A stretch of DNA of 64,000 nt, from contig CAWHTU010000021.1 of assembly GCA_963832305.1 (NCBI GenBank), positions 62,001 to 126,000 on the forward strand, read 5' to 3'. Every line of letters starts with the position of its first letter. Position 1 is the stretch's first letter. Made by a program: the position numbers and the translations under genes. Shown here piece after piece: positions 1 to 8,784 of the stretch. The DNA is from Roseiarcus sp963832305. GTDB taxonomy: Bacteria > Pseudomonadota > Alphaproteobacteria > Rhizobiales > Beijerinckiaceae. A model generated the notes under the pieces. That model was not told the DNA's origin and searched no databases. It saw only the letters and a program-made list of their open reading frames with translations.

Positions 1-555
1 CACCCCGCAACTCTCCAGCGGAACGAGTTTCTGCCCGTCAGGCGCAAGGCTTGGCTTGGCGCCGATCCCGAACAGCTTGGGCATCGACGGCCCGTAGAGG
101 TCGGCGTCCAGGACTCCGACCTTAAGCCCGAGCTTCGCGAGGCCGACGGCCAGGTTGCAGGCGATGGTCGACTTGCCGACCCCGCCCTTGCCGGAGGCGA
201 CCGCAATCACGTGCTTGACGCCAGGCAGCGGTTCGCTCGATCGGCCGTGCCGGCGTTGCGGCGCATCCGTTTGATGACCATGTGCCGGGGAGCCGCCGGC
301 GGCGGCGCGCATGGACTCCGCCGTGAGTGTGACGACCGCGCCGGCGACGCCGGAAATCGCCCTGATCGCGGCCTCGGCCCCGGCGCGCATTGGCTCCATC
401 GCCTTCGCCTTCGCCGGATCGATGGCGATGGCGACGAAGACCTTGCTGTCGCGGATAGTCACGCCGGTGATCGCGCCCGAGTCGGGCAGGGACGCGCGCC
501 CGTCGGGACCGGGAACCGCCGCTAGCGCCGCCATCACCTCGTCGCGCGAGACCAT
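1..555 (-). CDS. Mrp/ApbC-type iron-sulfur carrier ATPase (C-terminus beyond window)
   Basis: P-loop ATPase of the Mrp/NBP35 family, which binds and delivers Fe-S clusters in the cytoplasm. The visible 185 codons begin MVSRDEVMAAL and hold an N-terminal MIP18/DUF59-type domain (about residues 1-85), a linker, then a deviant Walker A motif in SGKGGVGKST preceded by HVIAVA, followed by DADLYGPSMPK. These are hallmark Mrp sequences. The gene has no stop before position 1, so the C-terminal half with the CxxC motif is not seen. The ATG at 555 lies 5 bases past the cysG stop, so the two are probably cotranscribed. Both products serve Fe-S or siroheme metabolism. Confidence 0.9.
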   Translation of the reverse strand, partial: MVSRDEVMAALAAVPGPDGRASLPDSGAITGVTIRDSKVFVAIAIDPAKAKAMEPMRAGAEAAIRAISGVAGAVVTLTAESMRAAAGGSPAHGHQTDAPQRRHGRSSEPLPGVKHVIAVASGKGGVGKSTIACNLAVGLAKLGLKVGVLDADLYGPSMPKLFGIGAKPSLAPDGQKLVPLESCGV

Positions 556-560
556 CGTTA

Positions 561-2009
561 TCAATCCTTTTCGCTTGGCGCGGACGAAAGGTCGCCGGCG
601 GCGGAACGGCGCGGCTGCGCCTGCGGCCGCCAATCGAGCTTGTCGCGCAAGCTGACGACTGTCCCGATGATGATGATCGCCGGTCCGCTCAATTTCGCCG
701 CGCGCGTTTTCGCGGCCAGCGTTCCAAGGGTGCCGACAACGACGCGCTGCGCTGCGCGGGTCGCGTTGTCGACGATCGCCGCCGGCAAGTCCGTGTCCGC
801 GCCGTGAGAAATCAATTCACTCGTCAGCGCCTCCAGATTGCGCAGCCCCATATAGATCGCAAGCGTCTGCCGCGGTTGCAAGAGCGCCCCCCAGTCGAGT
901 GCGATCTTGCCATCCTTGCCGTGGCCGGTCACGAACACACAGGACTGGGCGTGGTCACGATGGGTGAGAGGAATACCGGCATAAGCAGCGGCCCCGATCG
1001 CGGCGGTCACGCCCGGACAGACCTGAAAGGGAATCCCCTCTGCGGCCAAGGCTTCGATTTCCTCGCCCCCGCGGCCGAACATGAACGGATCGCCGCCCTT
1101 CAGGCGCAGTACGCGTTTGCCTTGCTTTGCGAGCTTGACCAAGAGCGCGCTGATCTCGGCCTGGGGCAATTCGTGATCGTCGGGCTGCTTGCCGACATAG
1201 ATGCGCTCGGCCTCCCGCCTGACCAGGTTCATTGCGCCTTCGTCGGTCAGCCGGTCGTAGAGCACGACATCGGCCTTCTGCATCAGGCGAAGGGCGCGGA
1301 AGGTCATGAGATCGGGATCGCCCGGCCCCGCGCCGACCAGATAGACCTCGCCGCGAGGCGCCCCTGCACCCTCCTCGGCTGCGCGTTCGATTGCGCGGGC
1401 AAGTTCGGCGTCCGCAGCGCGATCGTCGCCCGATAGCGCCCGTTCGCCGATCGGTCCCTCGAGGACGGCCTCCCAGAACCGGCGGCGCATGATCGGTGAG
1501 GGAATGGCCTTCGCGACCGCATCGCGGAACCCGCCCGTCAGCCGCGCCAGGCGGCCGTAAGCGGCCGGGATCAGGCTTTCGAGGCGAGCTTTAAGCATCC
1601 GGCCCAGAATCGGCGAGGCGCCGCCGGTCGATATCGCGATGACGAGCGGGTTTCGATCGACGATCGAGGGCATGATGAAGTCGCAGAGCAGCGGCCGGTC
1701 GGCGACGTTGACCAGCGCGCCGGCGCTCTTTGCCGCCGCCCGCGCATCGGCCGCGAACTGCGCGTCGTCGGTCGCCACGAAGCACAGCGCCGAGCCCTCG
1801 AAGTCTTTCGGCTCAGGATTGCGGGCCACGTGCCGGAAGTTCGGCTGGTCGAGAAGTTCGCGGAAATCCTCGCTAAGGGCGCTCGCGAACGTGGTCACGC
1901 GAGCGCCGGCCTTGCTGAGCGCTTCCGCCCGCCGCGCCGCTACGACCCCGCCGCCGACAACCACCGCCGGCCGGCCCGTGAGTTCGAGAAAGATCGGCAG
2001 ATGATTCAT
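561..2009 (-). CDS. cysG: Siroheme synthase CysG (trifunctional)
   Basis: Makes siroheme from uroporphyrinogen III: C-terminal SUMT methylation, then N-terminal precorrin-2 oxidation and ferrochelation. Residues 1-150 form the NAD-binding CysG_N module (MNHLPIFLELTGR followed by VVVGGG). The C-terminal tetrapyrrole methylase starts at EVYLVGAGPGDP and contains RLKGGDPFMFGRGGEE. The 482-residue length from the ATG at 2009 fits the family (E. coli CysG is 457). An upstream in-frame start at 2060 would add 17 residues without domain homology, so it was not chosen. Siroheme serves sulfite and nitrite reductases. No reductase gene is adjacent in this window; mrp follows downstream. Confidence 0.95.
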   Translation of the reverse strand: MNHLPIFLELTGRPAVVVGGGVVAARRAEALSKAGARVTTFASALSEDFRELLDQPNFRHVARNPEPKDFEGSALCFVATDDAQFAADARAAAKSAGALVNVADRPLLCDFIMPSIVDRNPLVIAISTGGASPILGRMLKARLESLIPAAYGRLARLTGGFRDAVAKAIPSPIMRRRFWEAVLEGPIGERALSGDDRAADAELARAIERAAEEGAGAPRGEVYLVGAGPGDPDLMTFRALRLMQKADVVLYDRLTDEGAMNLVRREAERIYVGKQPDDHELPQAEISALLVKLAKQGKRVLRLKGGDPFMFGRGGEEIEALAAEGIPFQVCPGVTAAIGAAAYAGIPLTHRDHAQSCVFVTGHGKDGKIALDWGALLQPRQTLAIYMGLRNLEALTSELISHGADTDLPAAIVDNATRAAQRVVVGTLGTLAAKTRAAKLSGPAIIIIGTVVSLRDKLDWRPQAQPRRSAAGDLSSAPSEKD

Positions 2010-2232
2010 TGCTATCGCCCGCGGGACTTCATTGCACGCAACGCCGCGCGGCCGGGCCAAAGGCAGTTTGAATTCACGGGCTACGGTTCTAGAGCAAGCG
2101 AAGCCCGGATGGAATCGCGATCATCTGCTGAGGCCGTTGCGCATCCAGGCGAGAATAAGCGGCAAACCTTTGTGGCAATCCGGAAGGCCCGCTATTCTCC
2201 TGCCGTCGTCGGACCCGGGAATTGCACCAGGC

Positions 2233-3165
2233 CTAGAGGCGCCCGCGCCTTACGCTGTTTGACTTCGATCGCTTCGCTCGAGCGCGAGGGGCCATTCCGG
2301 GAGAGCGCCTCCGGATTAATGTTAACTCATTGAACGATATTGATCTTCTCGCGAAAGGGGCTTTTGATTTTCTTCCGCCGGCCATTCTTTTTCCTTCGGT
2401 CCGCTTTCGGATTTCCTTCCTCTGTATTCGGGAAAACTTCAACCAGTCAGATGTGCTGTCGCAAGCGAGCCCAGCGACCCTCAGAAGTCTCGCGCTGAGC
2501 GCGATGCGCATGAGGTCCATGGCGGAGCGGGCGCCGAGCTTCTGCTTCAATTGGGTGCAGTTGTTCGCGACGGTCTTGTAGGAGACGTTCAGGAGGTCGG
2601 CGATCTGGGCCATGGTGCGGCCGGCGGCGAGGAGGCGGAGGATCTCGAGCTCGCGGGGGCTCAGGCTGGAGACCGCTCCGGCGTTAGCGCCGGCGCGCAG
2701 AAAAGCGATCTGGCGCGCCATCTCGGGATGCAGATAGAGACCGCCGTTCCCCACCTGTCTCACCGCTTCGGCGATGAGCGCTGGATCGTCGTTCTTGGCG
2801 ATATAGCCCTTGGCCCCGGCTTCGATCGCCCGCGCGGCGACGACCGGGTCGTCGTTCATGCTGAAGACGATGAGCTGCGCCTCCTGCGCCTGCTCGAGGA
2901 TTCGCCGCACGAGCTCGAGACCTGAAAGTCCCGGCAGATTGAGATCGATCAGAGCGACGTCGGGTTTCAGGTCGAAAAAAGCCGCGAAGCCGGACGCGCC
3001 GTCCTGCGCTTCGAACACCTCGACGCCCGGGTCCGCCTCCAGAAGCGCCCGGCATCCCGATATGACGATCGGGTGGTCGTCGACGATAAGAACCCGCAAG
3101 AGCTTGAACCTTCGAGGGTCGACCAATGGCGCGCTCGGCGCCGACCCGACGTCCCGGCGCAGCAT
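2233..3165 (-). CDS. NarL/FixJ-family response regulator with long C-terminal extension
   Basis: DNA-binding response regulator. The receiver domain (about residues 22-145) has the acidic pair in VLIVDD and a phosphoacceptor Asp near residue 74 in LIDLNLPG. A LuxR-type helix-turn-helix follows (LSPRELEILRLLAAGRT to LGARSAMDLM). The family normally ends soon after this helix, but here a basic tail of about 75 residues continues, rich in Arg, Lys and Ser and without recognisable fold. The start at 3165 is preferred; a longer reading from 3252 would overlap the divergent kinase gene. The partner is the kinase at 3218 on the opposite strand. Confidence 0.85.
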   Translation of the reverse strand: MLRRDVGSAPSAPLVDPRRFKLLRVLIVDDHPIVISGCRALLEADPGVEVFEAQDGASGFAAFFDLKPDVALIDLNLPGLSGLELVRRILEQAQEAQLIVFSMNDDPVVAARAIEAGAKGYIAKNDDPALIAEAVRQVGNGGLYLHPEMARQIAFLRAGANAGAVSSLSPRELEILRLLAAGRTMAQIADLLNVSYKTVANNCTQLKQKLGARSAMDLMRIALSARLLRVAGLACDSTSDWLKFSRIQRKEIRKRTEGKRMAGGRKSKAPFARRSISFNELTLIRRRSPGMAPRARAKRSKSNSVRRGRL

Positions 3166-3217
3166 TGACAGCAGCGCGAGCAAAATCAACGGTGAACTCG
3201 GAAAGGAATTGAGACGG

Positions 3218-4597
3218 ATGTGGCGTTCGACCTCCCTGCGCGCTCGGCTCATTCTTATTTTCGCGTCGTTGTTTGCGCTCTGGCTCCTCGTCGATGCGGG
3301 TCACGTCGTCTTCGAGGCCAGCGCGCGAGTGCGAGCCGAAACGCAGAGCGCGATGCGGTTAACGAAGGAATTCGTCTCGACCTCGCTCGCGCGCCTTCAA
3401 GGTCCGCCTGAGCCTGAAGCGGTCGAGGCGCTCGTCGCCAGCCTCCAGAACCTCAGGCACGTGCGGGCCGGACTGGGGGAACCGTTGCTCGCATTATCGA
3501 TCATCCGCGCCGAGAACAGCCAATCAGATGCGCCGCAATGGTTTCGTGCGCTCATCCACACGCCGAGCGAGGTCGCTGCGATCCCCCTGCGTTTGAGCGA
3601 CGGCAGGTCGGAGTCGATTGTCATCGTTGCCGATCCGGCCGACGAGATCGACGAAGTCTGGGCGGGCGTTCGCGATCACGCGCTGGTCGGCGCGACAATG
3701 GCGCTGGCGGCGCTGCTCGTGACCAGCCTCCTCGTCGGGCGCGCGGTGAGACCGATCGGCGTCGCCAGCGCAACGCTCGCGCGCCTCGAGGCGGGCGACT
3801 ACGCCGCGCGTGCTGAAGGCGGCGGGCCGCCGGAGATTCGCGATCTCAACGCCAAGATCAACAGCCTCGCGGAGGCGCTTGGCGACTTGAAACGCGACAA
3901 CAGCGAATTGGCCGAGCGGGTATTCGCCGCCCAGGACGAGGAACGTCAGGTGATCGCCCACGAGCTCCACGACGAATTCGGACCGCACCTCTTCGGTTTG
4001 CGCGCCAGCGCCGCGGTGCTGGCGAAAAAGGTCGGCGACGATCCTGCTGCTCGAGCGGCGGCGAGCGCGATCGAGGCTCAGGTCGAAGCGCTCCAAAGTC
4101 AGAACCGCCGCATTCTGGCTGATCTGCGCCCGGCGGCGCTCGAGGAATTGGGGCTCACCGAAGCGCTCGAGGCACTCGTCGCCCATTGGCGGCGCGCCGA
4201 ACCAAGCGTGGCCCTCTCGCTGGATGTCGATCCTCGCGTCGAGACGATGAGCGATCGCGCGAGCCTCATGGCCTATCGGTTCGTGCAGGAGGCGACCACC
4301 AACGCGTTTCGCCACTCCCGGGCGACGCAAATCGATGTGTCGCTGCGGTTCGAAACGCCGGTCATCGGACCGAGCGAGGACGATGGGGGGCTGGCGGGGC
4401 TTGTCATTCGCGTCGCCGACGACGGCCGCGGATTGCAGGGCGAAACTGCCGGAATGGGGCTTGCCGGGATGCGCGACCGAGTTCGGCTGCTCGGCGGCCA
4501 GGTGACAATCGGGTCTCCGCCCGTAGGCGGCGTTGTCGTCGATGCGCGGTTCGGCGCAGGTCAAGCGGGAAAACCTCCCGCGGAGGTCAGGAATTGA
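3218..4597 (+). CDS. NarX/DegS-type sensor histidine kinase
   Basis: Membrane sensor kinase of the HisKA_3 class, 459 residues. A first membrane helix lies at about residues 9-27 (LILIFASLFALWLL) and a second at about 157-174, enclosing a periplasmic sensor of about 125 residues. A HAMP linker (180-230) follows, then the dimerisation box with AHELHDE (phosphoacceptor His about 251) and an HATPase_c domain with QEATTNAFRHS and VADDGRGL. It is divergent from the response regulator at 2233-3165 with 52 bases between starts, so the two form a cognate pair with a shared promoter region. The signal is unknown; the position next to the TonB receptor makes metal sensing a guess only. Confidence 0.88.
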   Translation: MWRSTSLRARLILIFASLFALWLLVDAGHVVFEASARVRAETQSAMRLTKEFVSTSLARLQGPPEPEAVEALVASLQNLRHVRAGLGEPLLALSIIRAENSQSDAPQWFRALIHTPSEVAAIPLRLSDGRSESIVIVADPADEIDEVWAGVRDHALVGATMALAALLVTSLLVGRAVRPIGVASATLARLEAGDYAARAEGGGPPEIRDLNAKINSLAEALGDLKRDNSELAERVFAAQDEERQVIAHELHDEFGPHLFGLRASAAVLAKKVGDDPAARAAASAIEAQVEALQSQNRRILADLRPAALEELGLTEALEALVAHWRRAEPSVALSLDVDPRVETMSDRASLMAYRFVQEATTNAFRHSRATQIDVSLRFETPVIGPSEDDGGLAGLVIRVADDGRGLQGETAGMGLAGMRDRVRLLGGQVTIGSPPVGGVVVDARFGAGQAGKPPAEVRN

Positions 4598-4752
4598 TCC
4601 CTTAATATCTTCTAATCATTGAAATTACCTGTGGCCGATGAAGCGCTTATGGTTAAGCGGCCGCGAGCGGGCCTATGAGATTTTGCGCTCTCATAACTCC
4701 CAGACGACCCTGCTCGCGGCGCCATCAAATGGGCGACGAGGGGGAACGTCAA
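4598..4752 (+). promoter_or_regulatory. Leader between sensor kinase and TonB receptor
   Basis: 155 bases without a convincing gene. The first part is AT-rich (ttaatatcttctaatcattg at 4602-4621), unlike the surroundings, and could hold a promoter for the receptor and the genes behind it. No riboswitch fold or known operator was recognised by eye. Confidence 0.35.
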
Positions 4753-7081
4753 ATGACTCGCTCAACCGCTGGCCTTTCGTCAGTTTTTGGCTTCGTCGCT
4801 CTGATGGCGGTTATGAGCGCTGCGCGCGCGGACACGATCGTGCTCCCGACCTTCGACGTCGTCGCGACGACGCCGCTCGGCGGCGGCCAGATCAACGTTT
4901 CGCAGTCTCCCTTCGCGGTCTGGCAGACCGGCTCCCAGCAGATGCAAACTTTCAACGACACGACCCTGCCCAACTCGCTGGCCCGCTCGGCGCCGGGGGT
5001 CACCGTCGGCAACGTCTCCGGCAACGACTTCGAGCCAGACCTCTTCTATCGCGGTTTCGATGCGACCGCTGTCACCGGCACGCCGCAAGGGCTGGCCGTC
5101 TACCAGAACGGCACTCGCATCAACGAGGCGTTTGGCGACGTCGTCAATTGGGACCTCATTCCGACGATCGCGATCGACAAGACGACGATCATCGCCGCAA
5201 ACCCGATCTTCGGGCTCAACGCCCTCGGCGGCGCCGTCACCGTGACGATGAAGAACGGCTTCACCTGGCAAGGCTTCGAGGCCGATCTCGAGGGCGGCTC
5301 CTTCTATCGCGCTCAAGAGCAGGTTCAGTTCGGCAAGCAGGTCGGCAACTGGTCGGTCTATATGGCGGCCAATCAAATCAACGACGGCGGCTGGCGGGTC
5401 GCCGGAGCATCGCAGCTCACCAATTTCTACGGCGATGTCGGCTACAAGGCGAACGGGTTCGAGTTCGCATTTGCAACTGACCGCGGGGAACACCCAGTTC
5501 GGCGTCTCCGCCTACACGCCGGTGCAGCAGCTGCAGACGAATTGGGGCAGCGTCTACACCCTTCCCCAGACCACCGATAACCAGATGGCGATGCTGCAGT
5601 GGACGGGCGCCTACGCCTGGTCGCCGACGCTCAATTTTCAGGCCGGGGCCTATTACCGCCAGTTCAACCAGCAGCACGTCGACGGCAACGGAACCGACGT
5701 GACGTCCTGTCCGCCGTATTCGTGCCTGAACGGGAGCCCGGTGCATGACACGCACGGCAATATCATCCCCGACCTCTCGCAGGGCGGAACGCTCGACCTC
5801 GGCGAGGACGACGACAACCAGACCCAATCGCGCTCGGTCGGCATCAGCGGGCAGGGGGTCGACACCGACAAGATCTGGGGTCACGACAACACGCTGACCG
5901 TCGGCGCGTCGTTCGACTACGGGTGGACGCATTACACCGGCAACAGCACGCTCGGCACGATCAGCTTTCTCAACAACGCCTACCCGCTGACCGCCTCCCC
6001 GTTCATCATCGACGAGCCCGACAGTTTTCTGAACCCGATCGATGTCAGGGCGAACAACACCTATGCCGGCGCCTACGCCCTCGACACGTTCAACGCCACC
6101 GATCGCCTGACGTTGACCGGCGGCGCACGGTTCAATTTCGCCGGGATCAGTCTCGAGGGCACGAACGACGCTCTCCTCAGCGGCTACTCGCACTACTTCC
6201 ATCTCAATCCGACGGTCGGCCTCACCTACAAGATCACGCCCGACATCAACTTCTATGCCGGATATGCGATGACCAATCGCACCCCGACGCCGCTCGAGCT
6301 CGGCTGCGCCAGCCCCACTGTCCCCTGCATCATCGACAATTTCCTGTCTGCCGACCCGCCTCTGAAACAGATCATCGGCCAGACGTTCGAACTGGGCTTC
6401 CGGGGCACGAGCGCGCTCAGCCAGTTGGGCCTCGCGCCCGAATGGGGCAAGCTGCAATGGTCGGCCGGGCTCTTCCGCACCACGCTCAACAACGACATTC
6501 TGCCAGTGGTGAGCACGTTCAACGGCTTCGGTTATTACACCAACGTTGGCACAACCTTGCGCCAGGGGGCGGAGGTCGGCGCCCAGTGGACCGGCGATCG
6601 TTGGTCGGCTTACGCCAATTACACCTATATCGACGCCGTCTACCTCACGACCTTCATGGAGCCGTCGGAGAACAATCCGTTGGCCGACGCCGACGGCAAC
6701 ATTCCCATCACCAACGGCACGCAGATCGCCGGCATTCCGAAAAATACGGTGAAGGTCGGCGTCGACTACGCCGTGACGGACAAGTGGAAGATCGGCATGG
6801 ACATGGTCGCGGCGTCAGGCCAGGTCATCTTCGGCAACGAGAACGGCGCGGTTCCGCAAGTCCCGGGCTACGCCGTCTTCGGCCTCCACACGTCCTATCA
6901 ATTCAACAAGAATTTTCAGATTTACGGCTACGCCCAGAACATTTTCGATCAACGCTACTATACTTCCGGCGGGCTGGTCCAGCCTGGGGAATTCATGACC
7001 GGGCCATCCATTACGAATCCGCAGACGTTCGGGCCTGCGAAGCCCTTCGCCATCTACGGCGGAGTGCGGATCACCATGTGA
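4753..7081 (+). pseudogene. TonB-dependent outer-membrane receptor, split by one apparent 1-base frameshift
   Basis: Outer-membrane metallophore or metal receptor. Signal peptide at residues 1-26 (ending SAARA), TonB-box-like DTIVLPTFDVVAT, a plug domain (NSLARSAPGVTVGN, GFDATAVTGTPQGLAVYQNG) and a beta-barrel ending in GPAKPFAIYGGVRITM with the terminal aromatic-type strand. Reading starts in frame 1 (4753) but everything after about 5466 is in frame 2. Removing one base near gagttcgcatttg would give a continuous protein of about 775 residues (..ANGFEF-HLQLTAGN..). It heads a co-directional group with the EF-hand protein and exbB-exbD-tonB, the setting seen for lanthanide receptors (LutH/LanA type) in methylotrophs. 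The substrate is inferred, not shown. Confidence 0.85.
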
Positions 7082-7208
7082 TGGTCAACAAACCGCCCGC
7101 CCTAGCTAGCGGCAGCAGGCGGAGCTTCGGGTCGGCGAGCCGTTCGCGGTTACCGCCGGATTGCGATATAGCTCGCGACGCGCAAGAAGACGCGACGGAA
7201 GCGAAACG

Positions 7209-7222
7209 AGGAGATCGTCTTG
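7209..7222 (+). promoter_or_regulatory. Shine-Dalgarno AGGAG with TTG start codon
   Basis: AGGAG at 7209-7213 lies 6 bases before a TTG at 7220. No ATG or GTG in frame would keep a complete signal peptide, so TTG is the likely start of the EF-hand protein gene. Confidence 0.7.
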
Positions 7223-7615
7223 GCGTTAATCCACCGCAGAACCCTGCTGGCTTCGGCTTTGACCTTGGCGCTATCGCCCGCGCTCGCGGCATCGACGCTC
7301 GGCGGAATCGATACCGACAAAGACGGGACGATCGACCTGAGCGAAGCGAAGGCGGCGGCCAGCGCGGCATTTGACAAGCTCGACGTCGACCACGACGGAA
7401 CGCTCAGTCGCGCGGAGCTCAGAGGCCGCGTGCTCGCACACGATTGGGCGATCGCCGATCCGGACGGCGACAAGACGCTGACCAAGGACGAGTATCTCAA
7501 CTACGTCGAAGTCGTGTTCAAACGCGCCGACACGGACGGCGACGGAACGATCGACGCCAAGGAAGCGCGCACGCATGCGGGCCGTGTGCTCATGCGTCTC
7601 TTGCGTGCGCGCTGA
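7220..7615 (+). CDS. Lanmodulin-family periplasmic EF-hand protein
   Basis: 131-residue secreted protein with a signal peptide (about 1-24, ending LAAS) and four 12-residue EF-hand loops at 31-42 (DTDKDGTIDLSE), 55-66 (DVDHDGTLSRAE), 80-91 (DPDGDKTLTKDE) and 104-115 (DTDGDGTIDAKE). The loops are separated by 12, 13 and 12 residues, the unusually short spacing of lanmodulin; calmodulin-like pairs have about 24. Flanking sequences AAFDKL, GRV and YLNYVE also follow lanmodulin from Methylorubrum extorquens as I recall it. Lanmodulin has Pro at loop position 2; here that holds only in loop 3, with Thr, Val and Thr elsewhere. Asp at position 9 is kept in loops 1 and 4. Likely role: lanthanide or Ca binding in the periplasm. 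Metal selectivity cannot be read from sequence. Confidence 0.82.
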   Translation: MALIHRRTLLASALTLALSPALAASTLGGIDTDKDGTIDLSEAKAAASAAFDKLDVDHDGTLSRAELRGRVLAHDWAIADPDGDKTLTKDEYLNYVEVVFKRADTDGDGTIDAKEARTHAGRVLMRLLRAR

Positions 7616-7681
7616 CCTTCGCGCTAGGCGGCAGAACAGAATTCGCGGCGGGGCTGGAAACGGGGCGTACAGGTAGAGGGT

Positions 7682-8335
7682 ATGGATCTTTCTCCGGTCG
7701 GGCTCTTTCTCGAGGCGAGCCTCGTAGGGAAGGCCGTCATGGCCGTCCTGTTCCTGGCCTCGCTCTGGTGCTGGGTGCTGATTATCGAAGGCGCGATCTC
7801 GGTCGTGCGCCTCCGCCGCGCCGTTCACCTGGCCCGCGCAGGCGGCCCGCTTCCGAAGCCGCTTTCCGGCGTGGCTTCCGCGGGCGACGAGGAGGCGCGC
7901 CGGCGCATTCCGGGCGAAACGGTCGGCGAACTGAGGTCGCGCATCTCGGACGCCATGGCCCGCGCCGCGCGCGAACTGCTGACACGGGCTGAGGGCGGGC
8001 TACCCAACCTTGCCGTCATCTCCTCGGTCGCGCCGTTCGTTGGCCTGTTCGGCACCGTCTGGGGCATCATGTCGAGCTTCGCCGCCATCGGACAGTCGCA
8101 GGACACTAGTCTTGCGACCGTCGCGCCGGGCATCGCCGAATCGCTCGCGGCGACTGCTTACGGGCTCGCGGCGGCGATTCCCGCTGCAATCGGCTATAAC
8201 CGGATCGGCGCCGCGTTTGCCCGCCTCGGGCAGGATATGGCCTCGTTCGTCGAAGAGCGCGCGCTGGCGCTGCTCGCCCGTCCCTCAGAGGTCGCGCGGG
8301 ACGAGGCGCCGCGCCGCCGCGCGGAGACGCCCTGA
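7682..8335 (+). CDS. exbB: ExbB/TolQ-family proton channel subunit
   Basis: Inner-membrane MotA/TolQ/ExbB protein of 217 residues that, with ExbD, uses proton motive force to energise TonB. One N-terminal membrane helix (about 18-40, AVMAVLFLASLWCWVLII) is followed by a cytoplasmic loop, then two helices in the conserved region VAPFVGLFGTVWGIM and ESLAATAYGLAAAIPAAIGYN. A TGATG overlap with exbD indicates translational coupling. It stands 66 bases after the EF-hand gene and before exbD and tonB. The downstream partners decide ExbB over TolQ, as no tolA, tolB or pal is present. Confidence 0.92.
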   Translation: MDLSPVGLFLEASLVGKAVMAVLFLASLWCWVLIIEGAISVVRLRRAVHLARAGGPLPKPLSGVASAGDEEARRRIPGETVGELRSRISDAMARAARELLTRAEGGLPNLAVISSVAPFVGLFGTVWGIMSSFAAIGQSQDTSLATVAPGIAESLAATAYGLAAAIPAAIGYNRIGAAFARLGQDMASFVEERALALLARPSEVARDEAPRRRAETP

Positions 8336-8784
8336 TGGCGTTGAGCCCGCGCAAGATCGGCGAAGGCCTTTATCAGCCGCTGGCCGAGATCAACGTCACG
8401 CCGCTTGTCGATGTGATGCTGGTCCTGCTCATCATCTTCATGGTCACCGCGCCGATGCTGGCGGCCGGGATCAAAGTGAACCTGCCGAACGCCAAGACCG
8501 CCCAGCCGCTCGAAACCCGGCAGCCGGTCATCGTCGTCGTCGCAAAGGACGGAGCGGTGTCGGTCGGAAAGGACCCGGTTTCGCGCGACGAGCTGGCGTC
8601 TACGGTCAAGATGAGACTCGGCGACTCCAATAACGTCGTTCAGTTGCGTGGCGACCGTGATGCTGCCTATGGCGACGTCGTCTCGGTGATGGACGAGCTC
8701 GCGGCAAACGGAATCTCCCGGATTGCGATCGTGTCGAGCGGGCGCCGCTCTCCTGTTCCGCCGGATCAGACGCCGAAGCCATGA
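8335..8784 (+). CDS. exbD: ExbD/TolR-family energy transducer subunit
   Basis: 149 residues, with a single N-terminal membrane helix in the signature NVTPLVDVMLVLLIIFMVTAP; the Asp of LVDV is the protonatable residue of the family. A periplasmic domain follows, ending DELAANGISRIAIVSS. The protein assembles with ExbB around TonB. The start overlaps the exbB stop (TGATG) and its stop overlaps the tonB start (ATGA), so exbB, exbD and tonB form one tightly coupled unit. Confidence 0.93.
   Translation: MALSPRKIGEGLYQPLAEINVTPLVDVMLVLLIIFMVTAPMLAAGIKVNLPNAKTAQPLETRQPVIVVVAKDGAVSVGKDPVSRDELASTVKMRLGDSNNVVQLRGDRDAAYGDVVSVMDELAANGISRIAIVSSGRRSPVPPDQTPKP

Noticed and set aside
4638..5480. 280-codon forward frame overlapping the start of the TonB receptor
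   Set aside because: Its translation is Arg-rich and in the third register relative to the receptor; the receptor frame has a signal peptide and plug domain.
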